Counted from the first letter of the stretch, positions 41,869-51,201 are shown. The stretch is DNA of 64,000 bases from NVTR01 sp036480115 (GCA_965224795.1 CBDDAE010000001.1:62001-126000); one strand, 5' to 3'. Numbers and translations are program-made. The notes: generated from the sequence alone by a model not told the origin.

Positions 41869-42108
41869 ATGGCTGGTGATAAACAAAATCTGCAGGATGT
41901 ATTCCTGAACAATGTTCGCAAAACCAAAGTACCCGTAACAATATTTTTGATTAATGGCGTCAAATTGCAGGGCGTCATAACCTGGTTTGACAATTTTTGT
42001 GTACTTTTGCGCCGCGATGGTCAGGCGCAATTGGTCTATAAACACGCAATTTCAACGATTATGCCGTCCCAGCCCATCAGTCTTTACGATGGTGAAGAGG
42101 CCTCGTGA
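41869..42108 (+). CDS. hfq: RNA chaperone Hfq
   Basis: A 79-residue Sm-like protein that pairs small RNAs with mRNAs as a hexamer. Sm1 (DVFLNNVRKTKVPVTIFLI and NGVKLQGVITWFDN) and Sm2 (YKHAIST) are intact, with only a short C-terminal tail as in alphaproteobacteria. A 140-base gap with AT-rich sequence precedes it, leaving room for its own promoter. It overlaps hflX by four bases. Confidence 0.97.
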   Translation: MAGDKQNLQDVFLNNVRKTKVPVTIFLINGVKLQGVITWFDNFCVLLRRDGQAQLVYKHAISTIMPSQPISLYDGEEAS

Positions 42109-43385
42109 AAGAACACGACGCGCACCTGACGCGCGCCTGGGTAATTCATCCGGAAATCAAGTCTGCCAACACCCGACGGTCAACCGAACCGGCGCTTCAG
42201 GAAGCTGTTGCGTTGGCGGCGGCTCTGCCCAATCTTGATGTGATTGGTGCCGATGTTGTGCGTCTGCAAAAAGCCCAGCCTGGCCAATTGTTCGGCAAGG
42301 GTAAAGTTGCCGAGTTTAAGGAAATTCTAGCTAAAAATGAGATAGAGTTGGTGTTGGTGGATGGGCCATTGTCACCTGTTCAGCAACGCAATCTTGAAGA
42401 AGTCTGGGATGTAAAACTGTTGGATCGAACCGGTTTGATCCTGGAAATTTTTTCCGATCGCGCCCAAACCCGCGAAGGTGTGTTACAGGTTGAAATGGCC
42501 GCCCTTAGCTACCAACGTACCCGATTGGTGCGGGCCTGGACCCACCTGGAACGCCAACGTGGCGGTCTTGGCTTTGTTGGTGGCCCTGGTGAAACTCAGA
42601 TTGAAGCTGACCGTCGGGCAATTGACGATGCCATCGTTCGTATTCGTCGCCAATTATCAAAAGTTGTAAAAACCCGCCAGTTGCACCGGGCGGCCCGGGC
42701 CAAGGTGCCCTATCCAATCGTGGCATTAGTGGGTTATACCAACGCCGGAAAATCCACATTATTCAATCGCCTGACCGGGGCGTCTGTTATGGCAGAGGAC
42801 ATGTTGTTCGCCACACTAGATCCCACAATGCGCGCCATAGAACTGCCTTCGGGGAAAAACATCATCCTGTCAGACACGGTTGGATTTATTTCGGAATTGC
42901 CTACAGAACTGGTGGCAGCTTTTAGGGCAACCCTGGAAGAGGTGCTTGGGGCCGATATAATTTTGCATGTGCGCGACATCAGCCATGAACAAACACAACA
43001 ACAGGCATTTGATGTGGAAACTATTCTGGCGACCTTGGGAGTAGACGAAAATATCCCGCGTATGGAAGTTTGGAATAAAATTGACGTGCTGGATACTACT
43101 GAACAGGAAAACCTTGCAACCAAGGCCAATCGGCAGGACGATGTATTTGCAATATCAGCCCTTGCCGGAACCGGGTTGGAACCACTGTTGGCAGCGGTAT
43201 CCGAGGCGCTTGAAGAAGATCAAAACCAATGTGTTCTTGAACTGACTTTTGCAAAAGGTCGGCAACGGGCCTGGTTGTTTGAACAAAGCGTGGTGGACAA
43301 CGAAGAATTGACCGAAACCGGCTATTTGATGCAAGTCACCTGGTCAGAGCGTCAAGAAAAGCAATACCAAGATATGGCAGGTTAG
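42105..43385 (+). CDS. hflX: Ribosome-associated GTPase HflX
   Basis: A 426-residue GTPase that splits stalled ribosomes. The N-terminal HflX domain contains GKGKVAEF and the glycine-rich RGGLGFVGGPGETQIE. The G domain has GYTNAGKSTLFN (G1), the switch I/II region DTVGFISELP and NKID (G4). The start is a GTG overlapping the hfq stop (GTGA), so it is coupled. Its stop overlaps that of the convergent penicillin acylase gene by four bases. Confidence 0.95.
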   Translation: MKEHDAHLTRAWVIHPEIKSANTRRSTEPALQEAVALAAALPNLDVIGADVVRLQKAQPGQLFGKGKVAEFKEILAKNEIELVLVDGPLSPVQQRNLEEVWDVKLLDRTGLILEIFSDRAQTREGVLQVEMAALSYQRTRLVRAWTHLERQRGGLGFVGGPGETQIEADRRAIDDAIVRIRRQLSKVVKTRQLHRAARAKVPYPIVALVGYTNAGKSTLFNRLTGASVMAEDMLFATLDPTMRAIELPSGKNIILSDTVGFISELPTELVAAFRATLEEVLGADIILHVRDISHEQTQQQAFDVETILATLGVDENIPRMEVWNKIDVLDTTEQENLATKANRQDDVFAISALAGTGLEPLLAAVSEALEEDQNQCVLELTFAKGRQRAWLFEQSVVDNEELTETGYLMQVTWSERQEKQYQDMAG

Positions 43386-45862
43386 TTAGACGGGGTTGCT
43401 TTTGGACTGGGCTGCAAATGCGTTATCCCAACAGCGGCAGCACGGGCAAGGTCTGGGTCAAGCGACATAGGGATATATTCCCCACGGCGCCAAAGTTCGC
43501 CCAGATCATCATAGTGACGTGACAAGGGGTGACCCGATTGACCGGTAGAGATCACAAAGACAGAACTATCAGGATCGGCAAAATCATAAACGCCGCGATA
43601 ACCAGCGCCGTGTACATTTAGAAAAGGTTTGGGATCTTTGCCACTGGTGCGACCCCGTTGCAGGGTGTTGTCGCCACCACTTGTGGATTGGCGAATATTT
43701 ACGAAAAATTTCAGCAAGGGCACATCCCCCAAAACGGCGTGATCATGGGTGGCCTCATGGGCATCCCCCCAACGCAAAGATTCCAGCGTGCCCGCGTGAT
43801 TTTCAGTAATCCACAGTAAAGCATCATCCAAGGACTGTCGGGCAATATCTGTGCATGTTTCCACGGGGGCTGATTGTGACACATCGCACCATGCACCAGC
43901 CCCATCAATATCGCGATACACCCGTTCAATGAATACTGGTTCAACATGGCTGAATTCACTGGATAACGGCCCCAGATCATCCTGGATCAGGCGGGTTTGC
44001 AGGGCCCGCAACCAGGCAGCGTATATTAATGGTTCTGGCAGATGCTCGCTCATTTCGCCATTCCACTGTGCTAGCAGCGCTAGCGCCCGTTGGCGTAACC
44101 GGGCCGTAGTTCCTTCGGCAGCGGTATCGCCGGTGAACCACAGATTGGCAGCAATCAAAGGCAATAGGCTACGAGCGGTGAAACTGACTGTATCCAACTG
44201 GGCCTCAATAAAGCTGTCGCGGGTATGAACTTCGCGATTTTGCATAAGTTTCTTCCAGCGTTGTACCCTTTGTGTATCGCCCCAAAGAAATGACACATGG
44301 AACGGGAAAGGACGATCAACAGTTTTGTTGTTGGTATTGCCCAAGATGCCGCCCTTTGGTGACATAAATTCCGGATTGCTGGTGTAATTCGTAAAACCTT
44401 GCCATTGGTTTTGCGCCTGCCAGCCCGGAACTGGCAAACGCCCAAAAGACTTGTGCTGGGCTGTGCGCCGGGGTATCCGGCCAATGGTTTTCATCGCAAT
44501 GGTTTCGCGATCCACAACCGTCAGATTTTGTGAAGGAGCTACATAATAGGCCCCGGCTGCAAGCGCCTCTTTGACGGATTGCGCCGTCATTATTCGCTGG
44601 CCATAAGTCATTGAAGTATCTGCACTATCCAGCACCGTCCATGCCACTGAAGCCACATGACCAGGCGGTGTAATCGCAGCCAAATTATAGTGTGAACCCG
44701 GCAGGATTGGTCCATTATCAGACCATTGCAAGGTAATTGTTTTTGGCGTTGCCCCTTTGATTTTGATAATGGACGTCCGGGTGCGAAGGGGTTTATAGCC
44801 TTCTGGCGTTAATACCTCTGTAGGATTGTCTGGGTTAAGTTTTTCAATCAGTACATCCTGATCATCCACATAGGCAGAGGTAAGCCCCCACCCCAATTGG
44901 TTACTGCGCCCTACCATGATGGTTGGAATACCGGGGATCGTGGCCCCAATCACACCGCCGCTGGACAGCTCAAGCCGCGACAAATACCAAACTGACGGCG
45001 CGCTAAAACCCAGATGCGGATCATTGGCCAGCAGGGTTGATCCGGTAGCTGAACGTGACGGTGCGGCGGCCCAGGCATTGGAAGCTCCGGCAAGGGGCTT
45101 ACGGTGAAATGGTGACAACGGGTGCTGTGCCTGTTGGGGTAAAGAAACATATCTTGGGGCCGTGGGGAACAGCCCGGAATATTCCGGCAATGCGCTGATA
45201 GGGTTCCCCGGAGCGTCGGGCATAATATCCAAAACTCTAGCCGCCGGCAGCATCAAAGAGGTTCGCGCCAACAGCACTTCTTCATCCAGATGCGACGCTA
45301 ATTGCAACGCCATTAGTTTTGCAATGGCAATGGAATCAGCAGGTTGCCAAGTGGCAATTTGATTTGAAAACAAGAAAAATTCTGGGGCACCACGACCAAG
45401 GGAACCCAGGTTGACCTGGCTCAGCCATGCATTTACTCCCGCCGAATAAGCAGTAAGCGCCTCCATAGTTTGTTCATCCAGCGCCTGCACGGAACTGACA
45501 GATAGGCGATAAATATCAAGCCGTCGTAGTAGTTCATCAACTGAAACAGTTCGTTCGCCGAATATTTCCGACAATCTTCCCTGCGCGGTACGCCGCATCA
45601 TCATCATTTGCCACATACGGTCCTGAGCGTGAACAAACCCAAGGCCAAAAAACACATCTTCGTTGGCCTGAGCAAAAATGTGGGGTACATTTGCATGGTC
45701 GCGAACAATTTCAACAGGGCCGCTTAAGCCGCCCACTTCAAAGCTGGTGTCATAGTCCGGGATCGAACGTAGACCCAGCCAATAGACGATACCAACCCCC
45801 AAAAACAGCAGAACTACCAGTGTCGAAAATAGACGAAGCAGCCAGCGAAAAAGCGTTGCCAT
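43382..45862 (-). CDS. Penicillin acylase-family Ntn hydrolase
   Basis: An 826-residue precursor with one N-terminal hydrophobic segment (about 11-32), so anchored in or exported across the inner membrane. Autocleavage is expected before S261 in LAGASNAWAAAPS, giving the N-terminal nucleophile of the beta chain. Conserved NDPHLGF follows. Family members hydrolyse amide bonds of penicillins, acyl-homoserine lactones or other acyl amides; which applies here is not readable. Quorum quenching is possible but unproved. Confidence 0.92.
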   Translation of the reverse strand: MATLFRWLLRLFSTLVVLLFLGVGIVYWLGLRSIPDYDTSFEVGGLSGPVEIVRDHANVPHIFAQANEDVFFGLGFVHAQDRMWQMMMMRRTAQGRLSEIFGERTVSVDELLRRLDIYRLSVSSVQALDEQTMEALTAYSAGVNAWLSQVNLGSLGRGAPEFFLFSNQIATWQPADSIAIAKLMALQLASHLDEEVLLARTSLMLPAARVLDIMPDAPGNPISALPEYSGLFPTAPRYVSLPQQAQHPLSPFHRKPLAGASNAWAAAPSRSATGSTLLANDPHLGFSAPSVWYLSRLELSSGGVIGATIPGIPTIMVGRSNQLGWGLTSAYVDDQDVLIEKLNPDNPTEVLTPEGYKPLRTRTSIIKIKGATPKTITLQWSDNGPILPGSHYNLAAITPPGHVASVAWTVLDSADTSMTYGQRIMTAQSVKEALAAGAYYVAPSQNLTVVDRETIAMKTIGRIPRRTAQHKSFGRLPVPGWQAQNQWQGFTNYTSNPEFMSPKGGILGNTNNKTVDRPFPFHVSFLWGDTQRVQRWKKLMQNREVHTRDSFIEAQLDTVSFTARSLLPLIAANLWFTGDTAAEGTTARLRQRALALLAQWNGEMSEHLPEPLIYAAWLRALQTRLIQDDLGPLSSEFSHVEPVFIERVYRDIDGAGAWCDVSQSAPVETCTDIARQSLDDALLWITENHAGTLESLRWGDAHEATHDHAVLGDVPLLKFFVNIRQSTSGGDNTLQRGRTSGKDPKPFLNVHGAGYRGVYDFADPDSSVFVISTGQSGHPLSRHYDDLGELWRRGEYIPMSLDPDLARAAAVGITHLQPSPKATPSN

Positions 45863-45941
45863 GGGACCCTGTCATTGACCAAGAAAAATCAGCCGTTACT
45901 AAGGCCTACTTATAGGATATTTTCATTGTGGGAGAAAGCCA

Positions 45942-46814
45942 ATGGCGAAGGTAACATTTTTAGGGCTTGGGGTCATGGGATATCCGATGGCAGGCCATCT
46001 GCAATCAAGCGGGCATGAGGTTACAGTTTACAACCGAACAGTTGCCAAATCGAAAAACTGGGTCGCGCAATATGGGGGCTGTTTAGCATTAACCCCGCAT
46101 AAAGCTGCCGAGGATGCTGAATTTGTTTTCGCATGCGTCGGCAATGATGATGATCTGCGTGCCGTTACACTGGGTGATGACGGCGCATTTTCCGGGATGA
46201 AAAAAGCGTCAGTGTTTGTTGATCATACAACCGTTTCCGCAGCCGTAACCCACGAGCTTTACAGCGCGGCGATGGAGTTGGGATTGGCGTTCGTTGATGC
46301 GCCGGTGTCAGGCGGGCAGGCGGGGGCAGAAAACGGTGCTCTGTCGGTGATGTGTGGTGGTAATGCGGATGCTTACGCGCGCGCAGAGCCGATTATCAAT
46401 TGCTACGCAAAAATGTGCCGCCTGCTTGGCGACAGTGGTGCCGGGCAACTTACCAAGATGTGCAATCAGATCGCTATTGCTGGCGTGGTTCAGGGTTTGG
46501 CCGAAAGCCTGCATTTTGCCCAGGCAGCGGGGTTGGACGGGCAGGCGGTGATTGATGTTATCAGCCAGGGTGCTGCCGGGTCATGGCAGATGAGCAACCG
46601 CTATAAAACCATGCTGGCCGATGAATTTGAGCACGGCTTTGCTGTGGACTGGATGCGCAAGGATTTGGGGATTTGCCTGGACACAGCTGATGAAAATGGG
46701 GCCAGCCTGCCGATGGTGGCGCTGGTTGATCAGTTTTATAAAGACATTCAGAAGATGGGCGGGAACCGGTGGGACACGTCCAGCCTGATCCGGCGTCTAA
46801 AGTTGCCGGACTAG
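45942..46814 (+). CDS. 3-hydroxyisobutyrate dehydrogenase-family oxidoreductase
   Basis: A 290-residue beta-hydroxyacid dehydrogenase. The NAD(P)-binding FLGLGVMGYPMAGHL is at 6-20, the substrate motif DAPVSGGQAGAENG at about 118-131 and the catalytic Lys in GAGQLTKMCNQI. Tartronate-semialdehyde reductase, 3-hydroxyisobutyrate dehydrogenase and GLYR-type enzymes all fit. GGGAGAAAG precedes the ATG. It stands alone and is convergent with the cupin gene four bases away. Confidence 0.9.
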   Translation: MAKVTFLGLGVMGYPMAGHLQSSGHEVTVYNRTVAKSKNWVAQYGGCLALTPHKAAEDAEFVFACVGNDDDLRAVTLGDDGAFSGMKKASVFVDHTTVSAAVTHELYSAAMELGLAFVDAPVSGGQAGAENGALSVMCGGNADAYARAEPIINCYAKMCRLLGDSGAGQLTKMCNQIAIAGVVQGLAESLHFAQAAGLDGQAVIDVISQGAAGSWQMSNRYKTMLADEFEHGFAVDWMRKDLGICLDTADENGASLPMVALVDQFYKDIQKMGGNRWDTSSLIRRLKLPD

Positions 46815-46818
46815 GGTG

Positions 46819-47238
46819 TCAGACAATATCAAAACCGGGCGGTGCCAGGGTGAAACCATCAAAGTCAAAGCCGGGGGACACGGTACAGCCAACAAGGGTA
46901 AAATCACCGGTGCTTCGGGCTGATTGCCAGTGATGCGTTGGGACGATGAGTTGCGGTGCTTGCCCGGCGGACAGGTCGGGGCCTAAAATTGCATCGCTCT
47001 TTGGGCCTATATCCGTTGCGCTGATCGACAAGATCAGGGGCGCACCAGTGTAGTAATGCCAGATTTCTACCGCATCTACTTGGTGCCAATGGCTGGTTTC
47101 CCCAGCTTTCAACAGAAAATAGATACAGGTGCCTGTTGGGCGACCGCGACCGTTAGCCACCCAGGTTTGCCGGTAGTGTCCACCTTCTGGGTGGGGTTTT
47201 AGATCAAGGTGGGTGATGATTTCGGCTGCGGTTTTCAT
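46819..47238 (-). CDS. Cupin_5 (DUF985) protein
   Basis: A 139-residue single-cupin protein of the DUF985 family. KPHPEGGHYRQTWVAN, SHWHQVDAVEIWHYYTG and the closing VSPGFDFDGFTLAPPGF are family hallmarks, with histidines able to hold a metal. The reaction is unknown; structures suggest a sugar- or small-acid-binding isomerase-like pocket. I chose the ATG at 47238 (MKTAAEIITHLDL). It follows the membrane protein gene by 11 bases. Confidence 0.88.
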   Translation of the reverse strand: MKTAAEIITHLDLKPHPEGGHYRQTWVANGRGRPTGTCIYFLLKAGETSHWHQVDAVEIWHYYTGAPLILSISATDIGPKSDAILGPDLSAGQAPQLIVPTHHWQSARSTGDFTLVGCTVSPGFDFDGFTLAPPGFDIV

Positions 47239-47249
47239 TCTGTTGGACC

Positions 47250-48206
47250 TTAGGTCGAATGCTTTTGTTGAAACAAGCGATAGAGTGAAATTCCCCAAAG
47301 CAATACCGAAATTGGACCGCAGATCAGGATAACAACAACATTGGCTTCAAAGTTGATGCCTGACCAAAAGAGACCAAAATATCCAAAGGCTGCACCCAAG
47401 GGAATGAACAGGCTGACAAGATAACGGGATTTGTTAATGCGCAGGTTTTCAAACTGCGTCAGCCAGATGTTAGGTGCAGCTTTGGTTCCGGCTTTCAGCG
47501 CAATCAGGCTTAGGGCGATCAGCACAGGTAACAAAAGAGAAAAGGGAAAAATCCCGATCAGTGGCCCAAGGGCGAATAGGGCCAGCAATAACAGGGCGCT
47601 CAGAATATAGGCCGGCTTATTGCCCCGGTCTTGACCGGCGGCCAGCCAGTCAAACCCGATATGGCCAAATAAAAACACAATATATCCAAGCAAGAACTGC
47701 AGTACAAAATCGGTTGGGTCGCCCCAGATAAATTCAACAACGCCACCATCAGGGCCATCTACGACATTCCAGATGTAGCCATTCCAAAGACCCAAGAACA
47801 AACCAATGCTACCGTTTAGCAAAATAGCTTGCCAAAGCGTTCCCGCACCCATGACACGGCGATAAAAGTAATATCCAACACTGACTGACAAAAGCGCGTG
47901 CCACGCCAGACTGGTCCAGAGGATCGAAAATGGCAGAGCTTCATACAGGACATTGACCACGATGCCTTCTATCAGAAAGCCAAACAGAGCCGCCCCGACA
48001 AAGAACCCGGCAAAGCCCCGGACCTGAAAATGCCGGATAGCCCACAGGAATATGTAGCCAAACACGCCGTAAACGAAAAACAGCCAAACGCTCAGCGTGT
48101 CACTGTTAACCTGGTAAAACCAAAGCTCTGAACATACTGCTAGGATTGCGCCGATACTGACAATTTCAATAGATGGGTTCAGGACACTGCGCAGGGTGAA
48201 AGGCAT
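47250..48206 (-). CDS. Unrecognised multi-pass membrane protein
   Basis: A 318-residue inner-membrane protein with nine or ten hydrophobic helices and few charges. It begins MPFTLRSVLNPSIEIVSIGA. Aromatic loop stretches such as WNGYIWNVVDGPDGG and EFIWGDPTDF may face outward. I do not recognise the family. It lies between eno (15 bases upstream) and the cupin gene, all in one direction, so a fur-eno-membrane protein-cupin transcript is likely. Confidence 0.7.
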   Translation of the reverse strand: MPFTLRSVLNPSIEIVSIGAILAVCSELWFYQVNSDTLSVWLFFVYGVFGYIFLWAIRHFQVRGFAGFFVGAALFGFLIEGIVVNVLYEALPFSILWTSLAWHALLSVSVGYYFYRRVMGAGTLWQAILLNGSIGLFLGLWNGYIWNVVDGPDGGVVEFIWGDPTDFVLQFLLGYIVFLFGHIGFDWLAAGQDRGNKPAYILSALLLLALFALGPLIGIFPFSLLLPVLIALSLIALKAGTKAAPNIWLTQFENLRINKSRYLVSLFIPLGAAFGYFGLFWSGINFEANVVVILICGPISVLLWGISLYRLFQQKHST

Positions 48207-48221
48207 TAGGTTTCCAAAAAG

Positions 48222-49499
48222 TCAGCCTCTTAATACAGATAGACCGGCATATTCAGCCGATTCACCCAGCATTTCCTCAATCCGGATCAGCTGATTGTAT
48301 TTCGCCAGCCGGTCAGAACGTGAAAGTGAGCCAGTTTTTATCTGGCCGCAATTGGTGGCGACGGCAAGATCGGCGATAGTCGTGTCTTCGGTTTCACCGG
48401 ATCGGTGGCTCATCACATTGGTAAAACCAGCCCTGTGCGCCATGTCAACGGCGCGCAGGGTTTCAGACAGGGTGCCAATCTGGTTGACCTTGACCAGCAT
48501 TGAATTGGCCGAGCCCAGTTCGATACCGCGTGCCAGTCGGGTAGGGTTGGTAACAAATAGATCATCACCCACAAGTTGAACCTTGTCACCAATCGCGTCG
48601 GTCAATGCCTTCCAACCATCCCAGTCATCTTCGTCCATGCCGTCTTCGATACTGATGATCGGGTAATCGGCGGCCAGTTTCGCCAGATAGGTTACATTTT
48701 CATCCGAGGACAGGGATTTGCCTTCGCCGGTCATTTCATATTTGCCGTCCTTAAAATATTCAGACGCTGCGCAATCCAATGCCAGATGAATGTCTTCGCC
48801 GGGCTTATATCCAGCCTTTTCAATGGATTTCAGAATAAAATCAAGTGCATCGCGACTGCTGGACAGGTTGGGTGCAAAGCCACCTTCATCGCCAATGCCA
48901 GTGTTGTGGCCAGCATCTGACAGTTCCTTTTTCAAGGTGTGAAAAATTTCCGACCCCATGCGCACCGCATCGCGGATATTGCCTGCCGAAACCGGCATGA
49001 TCATGAATTCCTGAATATCTATTGGATTATCAGCATGTTCACCGCCATTGATGATGTTCATCATCGGCACCGGTAACACCCGGGCTGCCGAGCCGCCAAC
49101 ATAGCGATAAAGCGGCAGGGCTGAAAAATCAGCCGCGGCTTTGGCCACCGCGAGCGACACACCCAGAATGGCGTTGGCCCCCAGACGGGCCTTGTTATCG
49201 GTGCCGTCCAGTTCAATCATGGCCGCATCAATAGTTTCCTGTTCTGTGGCGTCCATGCCAACCAGGTCTTCGGCCAGCTCGCCGTTGACTGATTCAACGG
49301 CCGCCAAAACACCCTTACCCAGATAGCGCCCTTTATCGCCGTCTCGCAGTTCTACCGCCTCATGGGCACCTGTTGACGCCCCGGACGGCACCGCCGCGCG
49401 CCCCATCGTGCCGTCGTCCAGGATCACGTCGACCTCAACCGTCGGATTGCCACGGCTGTCGAGAATTTCACGGGCTATGATATCGATAATGGTACTCAT
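48222..49499 (-). CDS. eno: Enolase
   Basis: A 425-residue enolase converting 2-phosphoglycerate to phosphoenolpyruvate in glycolysis, dependent on magnesium. The start MSTIIDIIAREILDSRGNPT, the catalytic-region VGDDLFVTN, KVNQIGTLSE and the signature SHRSGETEDT are intact. Its ATG overlaps the fur stop (ATGA), an unusual coupling of a metal regulator to a glycolytic gene. Confidence 0.98.
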   Translation of the reverse strand: MSTIIDIIAREILDSRGNPTVEVDVILDDGTMGRAAVPSGASTGAHEAVELRDGDKGRYLGKGVLAAVESVNGELAEDLVGMDATEQETIDAAMIELDGTDNKARLGANAILGVSLAVAKAAADFSALPLYRYVGGSAARVLPVPMMNIINGGEHADNPIDIQEFMIMPVSAGNIRDAVRMGSEIFHTLKKELSDAGHNTGIGDEGGFAPNLSSSRDALDFILKSIEKAGYKPGEDIHLALDCAASEYFKDGKYEMTGEGKSLSSDENVTYLAKLAADYPIISIEDGMDEDDWDGWKALTDAIGDKVQLVGDDLFVTNPTRLARGIELGSANSMLVKVNQIGTLSETLRAVDMAHRAGFTNVMSHRSGETEDTTIADLAVATNCGQIKTGSLSRSDRLAKYNQLIRIEEMLGESAEYAGLSVLRG

Positions 49500-49915
49500 A
49501 CTTTATCCTTTTTTAGCGGCACACCGTATAGTTCCAATCGGTGGCCTTTAATTTCGTAGCCTAGTTTAGTGGCAATTTTTTCCTGTAACACTTCAATATC
49601 GCGGTCAACAAATTCAATTACTTCACCACTGTTTAAATCAATCAAATGGTCGTGGTGGTCGCGATCAGCAGTTTCATAACGCGAACGGCCATCGCCGAAT
49701 TCGTGCCGCTCTAGGATACCGGCATCTTCAAATAGTTTGACGGTTCGGTAGACTGTTGCCAGTGAAATATTGGGATCAATTTTCAGCGCCCGGGCGTATA
49801 GCTCTTCGACATCCGGGTGGTCGTCGGACTGATGTAAAACCCGCGCTACAATCCGGCGTTGATCAGTCAGACGCAGCCCGTGTTCTTCGCATTTATTGAT
49901 GATCGGGTTGGTCAC
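49496..49915 (-). CDS. fur: Fur-family metal regulator (Fur/Mur)
   Basis: A 139-residue Fur-family protein starting at GTG 49915 (MTNPIINKCEEHGLRLTDQR). The DNA-binding part has SLATVYRTVKLFEDAGI. The metal site stretch DRDHHDHLIDLNSGEVIEF lacks the CXXC pairs of zinc-bound Fur, as in alphaproteobacterial Fur/Mur, which respond mainly to manganese. Irr is less likely because its haem motif is absent. A perfect 12-base palindrome lies 58 bases upstream, probably the autoregulatory site. Confidence 0.9.
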   Translation of the reverse strand: MTNPIINKCEEHGLRLTDQRRIVARVLHQSDDHPDVEELYARALKIDPNISLATVYRTVKLFEDAGILERHEFGDGRSRYETADRDHHDHLIDLNSGEVIEFVDRDIEVLQEKIATKLGYEIKGHRLELYGVPLKKDKV

Positions 49916-49972
49916 ACAATGTCCTTTAGTGTCATGAATATTCCTAGCGTACAGGTCGACAAAGAGAAACCT

Positions 49973-49989
49973 GAAATGCATTTCTTATA
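49973..49989 (-). promoter_or_regulatory. Palindrome and -10 element upstream of fur
   Basis: GAAATGCATTTC (49973-49984) is a perfect 12-base palindrome. On the minus strand it directly follows TATAAG (49984-49989), a good -10, so it would cover the fur transcription start. Repression by Fur/Mur itself is inferred from position. Confidence 0.5.
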
Positions 49990-50000
49990 GTTAGTTGTTT

Positions 50001-50021
50001 TTGACAATAATTGTTATATAC
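50001..50021 (+). promoter_or_regulatory. marR promoter with overlapping palindrome
   Basis: ACAAT-A-ATTGT (50004-50014) is a perfect inverted repeat overlapping TTGACA (50001-50006) and adjoining TATATA (50016-50021). The ATG follows at 50029 with no Shine-Dalgarno, so a start of transcription near 50027-50029 would give a leaderless mRNA. MarR dimers typically bind such short palindromes in their own promoters. Confidence 0.5.
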
Positions 50022-50028
50022 ACATATT

Positions 50029-50481
50029 ATGTTTGATTTTGAAAAAATACCAATACATTGGGTAAACCGACTAAGTGTTCTATCGCGCCGTGAGTTGGGC
50101 CAGAGATTTAAGACAGCAGGTTATAATATTAGTCCAGAAGAATGGGCAATTTTGTTGCTGCTTTGGCGTGAGGATTGCCAAAGTCCCGGAATTATGTCGG
50201 CCCGCACAGTGCGTGATCCCACCACCATGACCAGGTTGATAGACACTATGGTGCGCAAAGATCTGGTAAAGCGGCGCGCCGACAAATCAGATCGGCGCCG
50301 ATCTTTTGTTTGTCTAACAACCAACGGGCAGGGGCTGGAACCGGTGCTGATAGCGATCGCTGGACCAATGATTGAAATTAGTTTGACCGGAGTGTCGCAA
50401 CAGGAAGCTGCAACCACATTGAAAGTATTGAGAAAAATGGCAGAAAATTTGCAGTTGGCTACAAAAAAGAGAGGGAAGTAA
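50029..50481 (+). CDS. MarR-family repressor
   Basis: A 150-residue winged-helix regulator. It starts MFDFEKIPIHWVNRLSVLSR. The recognition region SARTVRDPTTMTRLIDTMVR and wing KRRADKSDRRRSFVCLT (about 85-101) are typical. The ligand is unknown. It lacks an upstream ribosome-binding site. The stop overlaps the start of the deiodinase-like gene by one base (TAATG), so the regulator and the redox protein form one operon. Confidence 0.9.
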   Translation: MFDFEKIPIHWVNRLSVLSRRELGQRFKTAGYNISPEEWAILLLLWREDCQSPGIMSARTVRDPTTMTRLIDTMVRKDLVKRRADKSDRRRSFVCLTTNGQGLEPVLIAIAGPMIEISLTGVSQQEAATTLKVLRKMAENLQLATKKRGK

Positions 50482-51197
50482 TGAACGGATACAACTATGA
50501 TAAGTTTGATGCCGAACATTATGAATTGGTAAAATTTGATGGCCCGGAAATGGGCAATAAAGCGTCGGATGGCTTGGTGGTGGGATTGGACGGAAAACCC
50601 CGTCAGCTGTTGGATTTTAGCGGCCCCTTTCTGGTGTTGGAATTTGGTAGCATAACCTGTCCATTATTTCAGTCACGCCGCAAAACCATGGCGCTTATGG
50701 GGCAAGAGTTTCCTGATGTCAGTTCGGTCATAGTTTATGTGCGCGAGGCGCATCCTGGAAACATCATATCGTCCCATGGGGATATGGATGAAAAGATTAA
50801 ACGCGGGCGCCAGTTGCGCGACACCGACGGAGAAGGGCGTGAAATCCTGATAGATAAGATGAACGGTGATATTCACGCCGCATATGGAAGCTACCCAAAT
50901 GCTGTTTTTATTATTAACAAAAATGGCTGTGTGGTTTATCGCAGTGCCTGGAACAACCCAATGGGTACCAGAAAAGCGTTGCGCAGGTTGATGTCAGGAA
51001 AATCCGTGCGCGCAGAAGCCATGTTTTTGCCTGCCGTACCGACAATTGCAATCGCCACTTTCAAACAGGCCGGCCAAGGATCGGCACAGGACTTTTTCCG
51101 GGGTTTGCCGCGTTTAGCCTGGAACAATCTGATCCGTCGAAACCTGCGGCTGTTATTTAGGCGCAGCGTAAAAATTGACCCTAATATCGGGTGTTAA
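50481..51197 (+). CDS. Deiodinase-like thioredoxin-fold protein
   Basis: A 238-residue protein resembling iodothyronine deiodinases. GPFLVLEFGSITCPLFQSRR (49-68) matches the deiodinase active-site segment (FGSCTUPPF type), with Cys60 in place of selenocysteine and Ile in place of the preceding Cys. VIVYVREAHPGN, with the family's EAH, follows, then the strand PNAVFIINKNGCVVYR. The C-terminal 60 residues are basic. It is likely a cytoplasmic redox enzyme; whether it removes halogen or acts as a peroxiredoxin is unknown. It is co-expressed with marR. Confidence 0.75.
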   Translation: MNGYNYDKFDAEHYELVKFDGPEMGNKASDGLVVGLDGKPRQLLDFSGPFLVLEFGSITCPLFQSRRKTMALMGQEFPDVSSVIVYVREAHPGNIISSHGDMDEKIKRGRQLRDTDGEGREILIDKMNGDIHAAYGSYPNAVFIINKNGCVVYRSAWNNPMGTRKALRRLMSGKSVRAEAMFLPAVPTIAIATFKQAGQGSAQDFFRGLPRLAWNNLIRRNLRLLFRRSVKIDPNIGC

Positions 51198-51201
51198 CTT
51201 G

